From: Bacteroidetes bacterium GWF2_43_63
GTDB taxonomy: Bacteria; Bacteroidota; Bacteroidia; Bacteroidales; DTU049
Length of the DNA: 64,000 nt
Direction of reading: 5' to 3'
Assembly: GCA_001769275.1 (NCBI GenBank)
Contig: MEOQ01000038.1
Span: 50,943 to 114,942, forward strand
Shown here: positions 43,391 through 53,376 of the stretch, one piece after another
How positions within the stretch are numbered: the stretch's first letter is position 1
Layout of the letters: every line of letters begins with the position of its first letter
The notes under the pieces: generated by a model
Databases searched by the model: none
Told to the model about the DNA's origin: nothing
What the model saw: the letters and a program-made list of their open reading frames with translations, nothing else
Program-made: the position numbers and the translations under genes

Positions 43391-44800
43391 TCAATACACC
43401 AAAACCTTCATCTCCATATAATCCATCATCGCATACTTCACGCCTTCGCGGCCGAGACCGCTGTCTTTGATGCCGCCGTAAGGTGCGTGATCGACGCGGA
43501 AAGTCGGCACATCGTTGATGATTACACCGCCGACATCCAACGTATTAAATGCATATTTCATATGATCGAGCGAATCGGTGAAAACGCCCGCCTGGAGCCC
43601 GAAGCGTGATTCATTCACTTGTTGGATGGCTTGTTTGTAATCGCTGAATTTTTCCAACGTTACCACCGGGCCAAAAATTTCCATGCAGCAAACATTCATT
43701 TCCGGTTTTGTATCGATAAGCACTGTTGGCTCAAATGCAGCACCCGCGCGCTTTCCGCCACAGAGAATTTTTGCGCCGTCTTTCACGGCGTCCTGTACCC
43801 AGCTCTCCACGCGGATGGCATTGGCTTCGTCAATCATGGACGATATATCGGTATCGGCTGCAAACGGAGAGCCCATCCTGAGTTTCGAAGTTGCTTCAGC
43901 AAAGGCTTTGGCAAAAGCTTCAAAAATTTCTTCATGAACAAAAATGCGCTGCGTATGAATGCACACTTGTCCCGCATAGGCGAATGCGCCCGCAAGAACT
44001 TTGGGTGCCGCCACATTCAGATCGGCGCTTTTGTCGATCACAACGCCTGCATTACCACCAAGTTCAAGCACCACTTTTTTCTTGTCCGCATCCGATTTCA
44101 TTTTCCAGCCTACTTCGGGCGAGCCGGTAAAAGTAAGTACGGCAAAGCGCGGATCGGTTACCATCTGATTTCCGCATTCTCGGTCGAGCGGTAACACCGA
44201 CAGCGCCCCTTTCGGAAGTCCGCTCTCAGCCATCAGTTGCGCCATATACAACATGGACAAAGGCGTGTTGCGCGATGGTTTCAGAATGATGGGGCAACCA
44301 GCTGCAATCGCAGGAGCAATCTTATGTATAGCAAGATTCAATGGAAAATTAAAAGGACTGATTCCTGATATAATGCCTGCCGGAAAGTATTTCACAATGG
44401 CTTCTTTGCCGCTGCCGGCCTGCGTCCAGTCGATTTTCATGAACTCGCCGGCAACGCGACGGCTTTCTTCTGCGGCCACTTCAAAAGTCTGTATGGCGCG
44501 ATCGACCTCACCCAATGCCAGTTTTATAGGTTTTGCCGCTTCACCTGCAATGATATTTGCCATTTTCTCCTTGTGTAAACGCAGAACTGAAGCGCTTTTC
44601 ATGAGTATATCGTGTTTTTCCCACGATGGCATCTCTTTCATTTCTGCACGAACATCTTCCGCCATTTGAATGGCTTTTTCAAGTTCGATTTTTCCGGCCA
44701 GAAAAGTCGAGCCAACGATTGAACCATCGAAGGAGCAAGTCACATCGAGTGTTTGTGCGGTCTCGCAGAATTCGCCGCCGATGCAGATGGGGAAGTTCAT
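43391..44800 (-). CDS. Aldehyde dehydrogenase family protein
   Basis: About 469 residues from MNFPICIGGEF at ATG 44798-44800; a TTG start 6 codons earlier is possible. The NAD(P)-dependent aldehyde dehydrogenase motifs are complete: ISPFNFPLNLAIHKIAPA (with the oxyanion Asn), FTGSPEVGW, LELGGN with the general-base Glu, and AGQVCIHTQR with the catalytic Cys. PYGGIKDSGLGREG near the end is also typical. It resembles the succinate-semialdehyde/lactaldehyde dehydrogenase group; the substrate is not clear. The gene stands alone. Confidence 0.9.
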   Translation of the reverse strand: MNFPICIGGEFCETAQTLDVTCSFDGSIVGSTFLAGKIELEKAIQMAEDVRAEMKEMPSWEKHDILMKSASVLRLHKEKMANIIAGEAAKPIKLALGEVDRAIQTFEVAAEESRRVAGEFMKIDWTQAGSGKEAIVKYFPAGIISGISPFNFPLNLAIHKIAPAIAAGCPIILKPSRNTPLSMLYMAQLMAESGLPKGALSVLPLDRECGNQMVTDPRFAVLTFTGSPEVGWKMKSDADKKKVVLELGGNAGVVIDKSADLNVAAPKVLAGAFAYAGQVCIHTQRIFVHEEIFEAFAKAFAEATSKLRMGSPFAADTDISSMIDEANAIRVESWVQDAVKDGAKILCGGKRAGAAFEPTVLIDTKPEMNVCCMEIFGPVVTLEKFSDYKQAIQQVNESRFGLQAGVFTDSLDHMKYAFNTLDVGGVIINDVPTFRVDHAPYGGIKDSGLGREGVKYAMMDYMEMKVLVY

Positions 44801-45024
44801 GGTGAATTGTTTTTGCAAATATAATACTTGATGTGCTAACGTGATAATATGCTGATGTGTTGATTTGATAATGCAGATTTTATGCAGTTCTGCTTTTTTT
44901 GCAACCTCTCTGCGTCGCGTAGCGACGTGTTGCGATAGCTATCGCAAGCGTTAAAGAAACTGAGGTCGTCTGAAATAATCTTGCAGATTTTTCGTAAATT
45001 GCATATTAATTAAAACACATTGTC
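44801..45024. repeat. Intergenic region with low-complexity words and perfect palindromes
   Basis: Contains degenerate words such as GTGCTAACGTGATAATATGC and GATGTGTTGATTTGATAATG. It also holds CGTCGC-gta-GCGACG (44912-44926) and an 18-bp perfect palindrome TTGCGATAGCTATCGCAA (44930-44947). Related words recur near 60620-60680 and 60850. Confidence 0.55.
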
Positions 45025-45207
45025 ATGGAAAACAGAATTCAGAAGAGCGGACCATCAGGTGCAATCTATGGGCTGGGGCTTATTGGCGCTGCCGTTTATT
45101 TCATTTCGACCGCAGCCGGTTTCTGGATGGGCGTACTTGGCTTTCTGAAAGCGCTGGTGTGGCCTGCGTTTCTGGTATATGAGGCCTTCAGGTTTTTTGG
45201 GTCATAG
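45025..45207 (+). CDS. Small membrane protein
   Basis: Sixty residues with two hydrophobic segments (AIYGLGLIGAAVYFISTAAG and GVLGFLKALVWPAFLVYEAF). It looks like a conserved short integral membrane protein rather than a random frame: clean ATG, good composition and no overlapping gene. Function unknown. Confidence 0.65.
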   Translation: MENRIQKSGPSGAIYGLGLIGAAVYFISTAAGFWMGVLGFLKALVWPAFLVYEAFRFFGS

Positions 45208-45669
45208 AAAAGGAAAAATACTTCTTCCGGCCGAAATTTTACCAAAAGTCTTGTCTGTATGACTCCGTTTTAATAAAATACTATTATTGAAAATGTACTA
45301 CTGTGCAAATTATTTTAAGAGGAAAAATATAACAGTCATTATTGATGATTTCAAGGAATCAGTCCCAGACTGATGCCAGCGTTATCACATGTGTAGACAA
45401 ACCAAAAGTGTAAACACGGATTAAGAGAAGTTTCAAACAGGCAATCTTTAAGAGAATACAAATATCCATATTTGAGGATGTCTCAAAAAGAAATCAAATG
45501 CGGTTTTGAGACATTCTCTTGAATAATATTAATTTCTCAATGACATGTGACTCCTCCGGATCTCGCAAATTAATAGCCTGCAATATTTTTCCTAATAATA
45601 AGCACTCCTGACGATTATCGCTTTGAAGAGTGTAATACGGGAATGTTTTAATGAGAAATGAAAATGAAA
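45208..45669. other. Intergenic region with nested inverted repeats
   Basis: No gene seen. TGTCTCAAAA (45479-45488) and TTTTGAGACA (45504-45513) are perfect inverted arms, enclosed by AAGAGAAT (about 45450) and ATTCTCTT (about 45513-45520). The structure could be a bidirectional terminator or the relic of an insertion-sequence end. Confidence 0.45.
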
Positions 45670-46992
45670 TCATCTGAACCGCAGTTTCCCTTTCTGCGAC
45701 ATATACAGGAAGAGAAAAAAGAAAAGACTCAGAACAAAATAAATACAAATGGCAACTACCGATGTGCGCATGTTTCCTGTGATTGCTTCTATCAACCCAA
45801 AGCTGAAAGTTCCGCCAACGGTAGCCAGTTTTTCCATCACATCGTAGAAACTGAAAAACGAGGTGTGATCGGTGGTTTTCGGAAGCATCTTGGAATAGGT
45901 CGAACGCGCCAGTGCCTGAGATCCCCCCATAACGAGTCCAATAAAAAATGCCACAATCATAAATCCGAACGCATCGGTAATGAAGAAAGCAGCAACACAA
46001 ACAAACACCCACCAAAAGACTGTGATAATCAGCGATTGAAAATTGCCGATCTTTCCGGAAAGCCACGCAAAGCCGTGTGCGCCGACCGATCCGACTAGTT
46101 GTATCACGAGAACTGTTGCAATCAGCGTTGTCTCATCAAGCCCGATTTCTTTTTCACCGTAGGTGGCGGCCATAAACATTACGGTGAGTGTTCCCATCAT
46201 CATAAAGAAAAAACCAAACAGAAAAAATGTCAGACTACGCGATTTTAAAATCTGGCGGAAGACTTTCCGGAGTTCGCTGTAACCGTTTGTCAAAACGCGT
46301 TTGCTCGCTTTGCCATGTCCGTATGTATATTTCGGTAAACGACGGAAAGTGATTTGTGCAAAGCCGATCCACCATATAAAAACGGTTACAAAAGCAATGC
46401 GTGCGGGAAAAGAATCATCTTTAATACCCAATGCATCCTGTCCGAGAATGACAGCCAGATTGAGAATGAGCAATACCACGCCGCCGATGTAGCCCATCGA
46501 ATAGCCACGGGCGCTGATGCGGTCCTGGTCTTTGGGTTCGGCAATGACTGGCAGAAAGGAATTATAAAACACTATGCTGCCGCCATATCCGATGGTGGCC
46601 AATGTAAATGCAATCAGCCCAAGCTCGATGTGTTGCGGATCGAAAAAATACAACAATCCGCAGGAAATGGAGCCAACCCAGGTGAAAAACTTCATATACG
46701 ATTTTCGCATCCCCGTGTAATCGGCCATGGATGAGAAAAACGGAGAGAGTAAAGCCACAAATAAATAGGCTGCCGAAATCGACCATGAATACGCAACCGT
46801 GTTGATGATATTGAATCCGAACACCTGAATCACACTGTCGCCGTTGTGGCTGGTAACACTGTTGAAATATATGGGGAAAATCGCGGAAAGAATGGTGAGC
46901 TGAAACACAGAATTGGCCCAGTCGTACATCACCCAACCCCGGATAATTTTCGGGTCACCGACTGCAATGGCAGCGTTTTTTACACGTTTCAT
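45670..46992 (-). CDS. MFS transporter of the UMF1 (Atg22-like) family
   Basis: A 440-residue membrane protein with about 12 helices. The N-terminus RGWVMYDWANSVFQLTIL is characteristic of the UMF1/Atg22-like branch of the major facilitator superfamily, and the middle has FMAATYGEKEIGLDE. QALARSTYSKMLPKTTDHTS in the second half is also typical. These proteins are presumed effluxers; the substrate is unknown. The gene is not linked to an obvious pathway. Confidence 0.85.
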   Translation of the reverse strand: MKRVKNAAIAVGDPKIIRGWVMYDWANSVFQLTILSAIFPIYFNSVTSHNGDSVIQVFGFNIINTVAYSWSISAAYLFVALLSPFFSSMADYTGMRKSYMKFFTWVGSISCGLLYFFDPQHIELGLIAFTLATIGYGGSIVFYNSFLPVIAEPKDQDRISARGYSMGYIGGVVLLILNLAVILGQDALGIKDDSFPARIAFVTVFIWWIGFAQITFRRLPKYTYGHGKASKRVLTNGYSELRKVFRQILKSRSLTFFLFGFFFMMMGTLTVMFMAATYGEKEIGLDETTLIATVLVIQLVGSVGAHGFAWLSGKIGNFQSLIITVFWWVFVCVAAFFITDAFGFMIVAFFIGLVMGGSQALARSTYSKMLPKTTDHTSFFSFYDVMEKLATVGGTFSFGLIEAITGNMRTSVVAICIYFVLSLFFFLFLYMSQKGKLRFR

Positions 46993-47093
46993 GAGTCATG
47001 ATAATATCATGTAAAAGTAAAATTTATTTTTTCATTTCGTTTTGAAAAATAAATTCTTTTTTGATCTGCCAGTAAAAAGTTTCCGACTCGTTT

Positions 47094-48017
47094 CTATTCT
47101 GCTGACATAAAGCGATATACCTGATTCCCATACACTTTAATGACACCCTTGAATGTGTTGTTTTGACGACAATTAGCATCGCTTTTAATGGAGCCCTCGA
47201 ATGGTATTTCAAGCGTTCCGGAAGGTTGTAATAAAAAGCGAATCATTTTTTCAGCATCAATTTTTGGAGCATTGGCGTAAAATTGCTTTTTGAAATTTTC
47301 TTCGAATTCATCTCTTTCTTTACCTAAAGTTTCAGTCAGACCTGCGTCTGTAACAGCTATTGCCAGGGCCGGATAAAAAAGATATTCGTGTGAAAATTCC
47401 GCATCTAACGACAGGCCTTCTGTTACAGTAATTGTGGGATTGTTGTTTGATTTAAAAACGGCCTTCCCTGAAACATTTTTTTCTATGCAACTTACACATG
47501 GATCCAACTTAAAAAGGAGTGTGAAGAGCGGCTTTTCAGTTTTTTTCAAAGATTCAGCAAAATTCAGAATAGAGAATCCAACAAATAAAGCCGTTCCTCT
47601 TTCGCCTGAAACATCGCGGGTCCAGCTTTCAGTCTGATTGTCGGCAAAGGATACATCATGTGTTTTCATATTTCCCGGCACAATTTCATTGTTGCCCAGG
47701 TGGTCTGAATATACATAGGTGGTGCTGATTAACGGATCGACATGATTTATAAATACCTCCGGTTTCTTTAAAAAATTCTCTAAATCGGCCTTATTAAACT
47801 GAATAAACAATGGTGATAAAAGATGCAGTGTCCGGTGAAGTGTGTCCTTTGTGTTTGCACAATAAACTGCTTCAACAAATTCTAAATCAACATCTGCGCG
47901 AATAGAATACTCTTCGCTTGTTGCACCGATAAAAATTTCATTATCTTCCTGTGCTGTTGACGGAAGATATGCTGTTAGCAGCACGAACAACATTAAATAC
48001 AGATAGAAAGCTTTCAT
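47094..48017 (-). CDS. Secreted protein of unknown function
   Basis: A 307-residue protein with a signal peptide (MKAFYLYLMLFVLLTAYLPS, then TAQ) and no recognised domain. It contains a CVSC pair (LDPCVSCIEKN) that might bind a metal or form a disulphide, and a region rich in polar residues. It is probably exported across the inner membrane. Neighbours give no functional hint. Confidence 0.7.
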   Translation of the reverse strand: MKAFYLYLMLFVLLTAYLPSTAQEDNEIFIGATSEEYSIRADVDLEFVEAVYCANTKDTLHRTLHLLSPLFIQFNKADLENFLKKPEVFINHVDPLISTTYVYSDHLGNNEIVPGNMKTHDVSFADNQTESWTRDVSGERGTALFVGFSILNFAESLKKTEKPLFTLLFKLDPCVSCIEKNVSGKAVFKSNNNPTITVTEGLSLDAEFSHEYLFYPALAIAVTDAGLTETLGKERDEFEENFKKQFYANAPKIDAEKMIRFLLQPSGTLEIPFEGSIKSDANCRQNNTFKGVIKVYGNQVYRFMSAE

Positions 48018-48140
48018 GTGATTTTTTTACGAATATATAAATTATTTATTAAGTGAAAAAAAGCGAAGAACACAGATTGTATTCTTCGCTTTCCAGCTGT
48101 ATAACGCACAAGAATTTGTGATATGTGCGCGACAGGCAAA

Positions 48141-48677
48141 TTACATATGATGTTCCACCCAAATCAGCTTCGATGTATCGTAGCCCATACTCTGCGCTTT
48201 GTTCACGTATTCAGCACGGATGTGTTCAGGGATTGTTTTTTCTCTGGAAAGGATCCACAAATAGCTTTTATTTTGTCCCGAAATTAATGCGTATTTATAA
48301 TCCGCATCGAGTGCAATGATGTTGTAACCTGCATAGAAAGGACCAAAGAAAGAAACTTTGAGCATGGCCACATCCGGAGTTTTTACAAATTTTGCTTTGC
48401 CGGTGGCTTCGCTCCATTCGTTTGTAACGTAGTTGTAGCCGCGGTTTACAACCTTAATGGTTCCATCTGGATTATTAATGTAATTCGCAGTGGTATTGTT
48501 CATGTCTCGCTCAAACCGGAAATCAAACCGGGCAATTTCGTACCATTGGCCGAGATATTTATCGGCATTGAAATTTGTTACGGCTTCAATTCCATTGGGT
48601 ATCGAGCGGCAGGAAAACAAACTACTAAGCATGACTATAAGGATTATTGAAACTTGAGAACCAAAATGAATTTTCAT
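48141..48677 (-). CDS. Lipocalin-family outer-membrane lipoprotein (Blc-like)
   Basis: A 178-residue protein with a lipoprotein signal ending in the lipobox LFSC and the lipocalin motif YLGQWYEIARFDFRFER. Further Blc-like segments are VKVSFFGPFY-like (LKVSFFGPFYAGYNIIAL) and LWILSREKTIPEH. Bacterial lipocalins bind lipids or lysophospholipids at the outer membrane. The length is typical. Confidence 0.9.
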   Translation of the reverse strand: MKIHFGSQVSIILIVMLSSLFSCRSIPNGIEAVTNFNADKYLGQWYEIARFDFRFERDMNNTTANYINNPDGTIKVVNRGYNYVTNEWSEATGKAKFVKTPDVAMLKVSFFGPFYAGYNIIALDADYKYALISGQNKSYLWILSREKTIPEHIRAEYVNKAQSMGYDTSKLIWVEHHM

Positions 48678-48728
48678 ATTGGATTGATTAAAATTGATCA
48701 GTAAAAAATCAACTCTTTTGTAAGAGTG

Positions 48729-49211
48729 TTAGAATGTATACCTGATTCCAAGGGCTGCTCCCCAACCAAAGCCAGAGTGATCATCGCCGAGAAAATCCCA
48801 CATGGGCCTTCCGTCGATACTCAGAAGAATGGGAGCGCCATTTTTGTTGAAATCGTATTCCAAACCGATTTGGCCTCCGACGCCAATATTGATGTAGTCA
48901 CTGTGATCATCCCACGTGTAAAAACCAACAGCTGCGCCAGGTCCAACGTACCAGTTCAGTCCGCCGGTTATGTTCCAGTCCCAGTGATAAATGGCCGCAA
49001 GGTAAATGCGGTTGTGATGATCGTTTCCGCCAAATCCGAGGTCGAATTCAAGTCTGTTGGCTTCACCCATGGCATGCTGATAGGAAATCTCACCGCCATT
49101 AACATCGCCGTCTCCACCCAATCTAACTCCAAGGGCATGTGGATTTACTTGAGACTGAGCGTAAAAACTCAGACCTGCGATAATGGTCAATAAAATAATT
49201 AGCTTTTTCAT
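48729..49211 (-). CDS. Small outer-membrane beta-barrel-like protein
   Basis: This 160-residue protein has a signal peptide (MKKLIILLTIIAGLSFYAQS) and alternating aromatic/glycine strands (LNWYVGPGAAVGFYTWDDH, IGVGGQIGLEYDF) ending in GAALGIRYTF; a terminal phenylalanine is usual for outer-membrane barrels. It is likely a small OmpW/porin-like barrel of unknown role. Confidence 0.7.
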   Translation of the reverse strand: MKKLIILLTIIAGLSFYAQSQVNPHALGVRLGGDGDVNGGEISYQHAMGEANRLEFDLGFGGNDHHNRIYLAAIYHWDWNITGGLNWYVGPGAAVGFYTWDDHSDYINIGVGGQIGLEYDFNKNGAPILLSIDGRPMWDFLGDDHSGFGWGAALGIRYTF

Positions 49212-49339
49212 ATTTGTTCGTTTTAGTTGTTCTTATTGAACCCAAAACAGGTTACTAAAGGGATAATTTTTCCCCTTTTATTTTGATTGTAAAGTTACAA
49301 CTTTACTTATGTTAATGCAAGGTTTGTCAATGATTTTTA

Positions 49340-51934
49340 TCATGACATTGGCAGGAAAATATATTGTTTTTCCATAACATCGAGTTTTACTCCGCGTTTT
49401 TTATCAATGTTCCCGGCAAGCAACTGTTTTGATAATTCATTGATGATCTTTCGCTGAATAAGCCGTTTGATCGGGCGCGCACCGAGTTGTGGATCATAGC
49501 CTTCAGTTGCCAGTTCATTCAATGCCTCCTCGGTATATTCAAAACGAATTTCCTGACCTTCGAGCATTTTATTCAGTTGTTTCAGCTGAATTATAACGAC
49601 TTCTTTGATTTCTTCCGGCAGCAATGGTTTGAACATGATGATTTCATCCACACGGTTCAGAAATTCTGGTCGCAGCGTGTGTCTCAGCAAATCAAAAACA
49701 TCTTCGCGTGTTTTTCTGAATATCTGTGATTCGCTTCCCGGTTGCAAATCTTCATAATTATCCCGTATGATTTCAGCACCAAGATTGCTGGTCATGATGA
49801 TGATGGTGTTTCTGAAATTGGCCGTGCGTCCTTTGTTGTCGGTCAAACGCCCATCATCGAGCACTTGCAGTAAAATATTGAATACGTCCGGATGTGCTTT
49901 TTCAATTTCGTCGAGCAGCACAACACTGTACGGCTTGCGGCGCACAGCTTCGGTCAGCTGGCCGCTTTCATCGTAGCCAACATATCCAGGAGGCGCACCG
50001 ATGAGCCGTGAAACACTGTGTCGTTCCTGATATTCGCTCATGTCGATGCGTACTAAACTATTTTCATCGTTGAACATGTATTCGGCCAGAGCCCGCGCCA
50101 GTTCTGTTTTTCCAACACCTGTTGTTCCCAGAAAAATAAATGAGCCAATGGGTTTCTTTTCATCACTGAGTCCGCTGCGGCTACGACGGATCGCATCGCT
50201 TACCGCTTCAATAGCCGCATTCTGACCTACAACCCGCTTGTGTAATTCTTCTTCGAGGTGCAATAGTTTTTCTTTTTCACTTTGCAACATTCGACTCAAG
50301 GGAATTCCGGTCCATCGGGAAACTATCTCTGCAATCTGCTCTGAGTCTACTTCTTCGTTGATAAGTGTGTGTCCGGATTTTTTGTTTTGAATCGACTCTT
50401 CAAGTTCATGCAAAAGATTTTCTGCTTCTTTTATTTTTCCATAACGAAGCTCTGCAACTTTGCCATAGTCGCCGGAACGCTCTGCCTGCTCAGCTTCGAA
50501 TTTGTAATCCTCGATCGATTTTTTCGCATGCTGGATTTGATCTACAATTTCTTTTTCTTCTTTCCATTGTGCAGTGAGTACATTGCGAACGTCGCTCAGC
50601 TGGCCGATTTCCTTGTTGAGCAGATTGAGTTTTGATTCATCCTTTTCGCGCTTGATTGCCTCGCGTTCAATTTCCAATTGACGTATGCGGCGTTCCAGTT
50701 CATCGAGTTCTTCGGGAACAGAATTGATTTCGAGACGCAATTTGCTGGCTGCTTCGTCAATAAGATCAATGGCTTTATCCGGCAGAAAACGATCGGTAAT
50801 ATAGCGGTTTGAAAGTTCAACAGCTGACAAAATGGCTTCATCTTTTATTCTCACCTGATGATGCGTTTCGTAGCGTTCTTTAAGCCCGCGAAGAATGCTC
50901 ACCGAATCTGCTGGCGATGGCTCATCCACCATAACGACCTGAAATCGTCGTTCCAATGCTTTGTCTTTTTCGAAATATTTCTGATATTCATTCAATGTGG
51001 TTGCACCTACTGCACGCAGTTCGCCACGCGCCAGAGCGGGTTTCAAGATGTTGGCTGCATCCATGGCACTTTGATTTGCGCCTGCTCCTACGAGTGTATG
51101 AATTTCATCAATGAATAGAATAATCTGTCCTTCGCTGTCGATCACTTCTTTGATCACGCTTTTCAGACGCTCTTCAAACTCGCCCTGAAACTTGGCTCCG
51201 GCAATTAAAGATCCCATGTCGAGTGAGAAAATTACTTTATCTTTCAGGTTTTCCGGGATATCGCCTTTGATAATTCTGTGCGCAAGACCTTCTGCTATTG
51301 CGGTTTTTCCAACACCGGGCTCGCCAATCAGAATGGGATTGTTTTTTGTGCGCCGCGTTAGAATCTGAAGCAGACGTCTGATTTCTTCATCACGCCCGAT
51401 CACCGGATCCAGCTTGCCTTTCAGCGCCAGGTCGTTCAAATTTCGAGCGTATCGATTCAGCGCATTGTATTGGTTTTCCGCACCAGCACTGGTCACTTTG
51501 CTGCCTTTTCGTAAATCGGCAATGGCGGTTTTTAGGTCTTTTTCTGTAATTCCTGCATCCTTCAGAATTCGTTCGGCAACTCCATCGCTCTCAACCAGCC
51601 CCAGCAGAATATGTTCAAGGCTGACAAACTCATCACCCAATTCTTTCTGTTTGGCCATGGCCTGCTGAATAGTTTTCAGTCCTGACGGTGATAAAAATGG
51701 TTGTCCGCCTTCCACTTTCGGCCGTGATTCAATTTCTTTATTGGAAAGTTGTTGAATAACTACCGCGTTTGCACCGAGCTTTTTCATTAGATAGGGAGTT
51801 ACCTGTTGATCTTGCTCAAGCAAAGTGTTTAAAATATGAATATCTTCAATGGCCTGATTTTTATTTTCAAAGGCTTTTTGGAATGCCGATGCAATAATTT
51901 CCTGGCTTTTTATGGTGAAAGACTCGAGATTCAT
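49340..51934 (-). CDS. clpB: ATP-dependent disaggregase chaperone ClpB
   Basis: An 864-residue Hsp100 protein of normal length. It has a double Clp N domain (1-145), a first AAA+ module with [17 protein letters not shown], a middle coiled-coil region (about 400-525), and a second AAA+ module with [17 protein letters not shown] followed by [20 protein letters not shown]. It works with DnaK to dissolve protein aggregates. No ClpP-docking loop is expected for ClpB. Its promoter region (51935-52215) shows no element I can assign with confidence. Confidence 0.96.
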   Translation of the reverse strand: MNLESFTIKSQEIIASAFQKAFENKNQAIEDIHILNTLLEQDQQVTPYLMKKLGANAVVIQQLSNKEIESRPKVEGGQPFLSPSGLKTIQQAMAKQKELGDEFVSLEHILLGLVESDGVAERILKDAGITEKDLKTAIADLRKGSKVTSAGAENQYNALNRYARNLNDLALKGKLDPVIGRDEEIRRLLQILTRRTKNNPILIGEPGVGKTAIAEGLAHRIIKGDIPENLKDKVIFSLDMGSLIAGAKFQGEFEERLKSVIKEVIDSEGQIILFIDEIHTLVGAGANQSAMDAANILKPALARGELRAVGATTLNEYQKYFEKDKALERRFQVVMVDEPSPADSVSILRGLKERYETHHQVRIKDEAILSAVELSNRYITDRFLPDKAIDLIDEAASKLRLEINSVPEELDELERRIRQLEIEREAIKREKDESKLNLLNKEIGQLSDVRNVLTAQWKEEKEIVDQIQHAKKSIEDYKFEAEQAERSGDYGKVAELRYGKIKEAENLLHELEESIQNKKSGHTLINEEVDSEQIAEIVSRWTGIPLSRMLQSEKEKLLHLEEELHKRVVGQNAAIEAVSDAIRRSRSGLSDEKKPIGSFIFLGTTGVGKTELARALAEYMFNDENSLVRIDMSEYQERHSVSRLIGAPPGYVGYDESGQLTEAVRRKPYSVVLLDEIEKAHPDVFNILLQVLDDGRLTDNKGRTANFRNTIIIMTSNLGAEIIRDNYEDLQPGSESQIFRKTREDVFDLLRHTLRPEFLNRVDEIIMFKPLLPEEIKEVVIIQLKQLNKMLEGQEIRFEYTEEALNELATEGYDPQLGARPIKRLIQRKIINELSKQLLAGNIDKKRGVKLDVMEKQYIFLPMS

Positions 51935-52215
51935 AATTATTTTTTTCAGGGGACATCAAAATCCTCTCCATGCCATAAAATCATCGATATAATGACATTT
52001 TGGCCGATTCAGAATGGGTTATTTATGTCATGTTTACATTGTCAATATGCCGTTTCAATACATTAATAATTAGATAAAATCCTTTCGAAAATGAGTTTAA
52101 AACACAGTAAATCAACTTTATGCATATGAAATCATTTGCATTAAACATTCATTAAACTTTGTCGCTTATAACTCATCCAATATTCAAGTTTGCGAAACTA
52201 TAAAGTGTGAATAAT

Positions 52216-52587
52216 ATGGAAACCAGAAATAAACCAACGCTCGTTCTCGGTGCAAGCCCGAATCCGTCGAGGTATTCCTATCTGGCCACACTGAAACTAT
52301 CAGAGCACGGACACACCGTTTATCCGATTGGAAATAAAAACGGGAAAATCGGCGATTTTGACATTTTGAAGTCCGGTCATGATCAGCAACAGGTACATAC
52401 TGTCACGTTGTATCTGGGAGAGAAGCATCAGAAAGAATGGGAAGACTATATTCTTTCGCTGAATCCTGAGCGAATCATTTTTAATCCTGGTGCCGAAAAT
52501 CAGAGTTTATTTGTGAAAGCGTCGCAAAAAGGAATTTTTTGCATGGAAGCCTGCACCCTGGTTATGCTTGCCAGTGGATCATTTTGA
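52216..52587 (+). CDS. CoA-binding domain protein
   Basis: A protein of about 123 residues from METRNKPTLVLG; a GTG start 3 codons upstream is possible. TLVLGASPNPSRYSYLATLKL with the following GHTVYPIGNKNG is the Rossmann-like CoA_binding_2 fold, and NPGAENQSLFVKASQKGIFC lies at the end. Function unknown. It converges with rpe, with only 2 bp between the stop codons. Confidence 0.85.
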   Translation: METRNKPTLVLGASPNPSRYSYLATLKLSEHGHTVYPIGNKNGKIGDFDILKSGHDQQQVHTVTLYLGEKHQKEWEDYILSLNPERIIFNPGAENQSLFVKASQKGIFCMEACTLVMLASGSF

Positions 52588-52589
52588 TT

Positions 52590-53237
52590 TTATTTTTTCA
52601 GATTTCGGATTGCCATTTCCGGATCAGCGGCTTTGAAAATAGCATTGCCAGCCACTAAAACATCAGCCCCAGCTTCGAAAACGTCGTGTGCATTCTTTTC
52701 ATTAATTCCACCATCAACTTCAATGAGGCAATTCTGATTCCTTGACCGGCGCAGCAAGTTAAGCGCTTCAATCTTTTTGAGTGTTCCTGAAATGAATTTC
52801 TGACCGCCATAGCCGGGATTGACAGACATGAGCAATACGAAATCAAGATCAGAAATCACCTCTTTAAGAACGTCAACACTTGTATGCGGATTCAGCACAA
52901 CGCCTGCTTTAGCGCCAAATTCTTTTATCTGATGAATGGTCCGGTTCAAATGAATGGCTCCTTCATAGTGGATACTCAGGTACTGTGCGCCAGCTTTTAC
53001 AAATTGCTCGATATAGCGTTCGGGCTGAGTAATCATCAAATGTACATCGAGCGGTTTTTTAGCAATGGCAGCTACAGCTTCAAGTACCGGAAATCCAAAA
53101 GAAATATTCGGCACAAAAACGCCATCCATCACGTCCACATGAATCCAATCGGCTTCGCTGCGGTTGAGCATTTCAATGTCTTTTCCGAGATTCAGAAAAT
53201 CGGCGGAGAGAATGGATGGAGCAATTTTGGGCGACAT
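52590..53237 (-). CDS. rpe: Ribulose-phosphate 3-epimerase
   Basis: About 215 residues from MSPKIAPSILSADFLNLGKD. Epimerase signatures are WIHVDVMDGVFVPNISFG, HLMITQPERYIEQF, LLMSVNPGYGGQKF and the metal/phosphate-site IEVDGGINEKNA. It interconverts ribulose- and xylulose-5-phosphate in the pentose phosphate pathway. A longer frame from 53267 is not supported. Confidence 0.95.
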   Translation of the reverse strand: MSPKIAPSILSADFLNLGKDIEMLNRSEADWIHVDVMDGVFVPNISFGFPVLEAVAAIAKKPLDVHLMITQPERYIEQFVKAGAQYLSIHYEGAIHLNRTIHQIKEFGAKAGVVLNPHTSVDVLKEVISDLDFVLLMSVNPGYGGQKFISGTLKKIEALNLLRRSRNQNCLIEVDGGINEKNAHDVFEAGADVLVAGNAIFKAADPEMAIRNLKK

Positions 53238-53376
53238 AATTTTTTTTACAAAGATAATAAAAAGCAATATGCACGTTTTTTAGACACGGCAGATGTGTCT
53301 CATAAAAATAAATCAAAACAGAATTGAACGATCAGGGAGTTTAAAGTGTATTATCTGGTGAATCAAAACCTGAATT

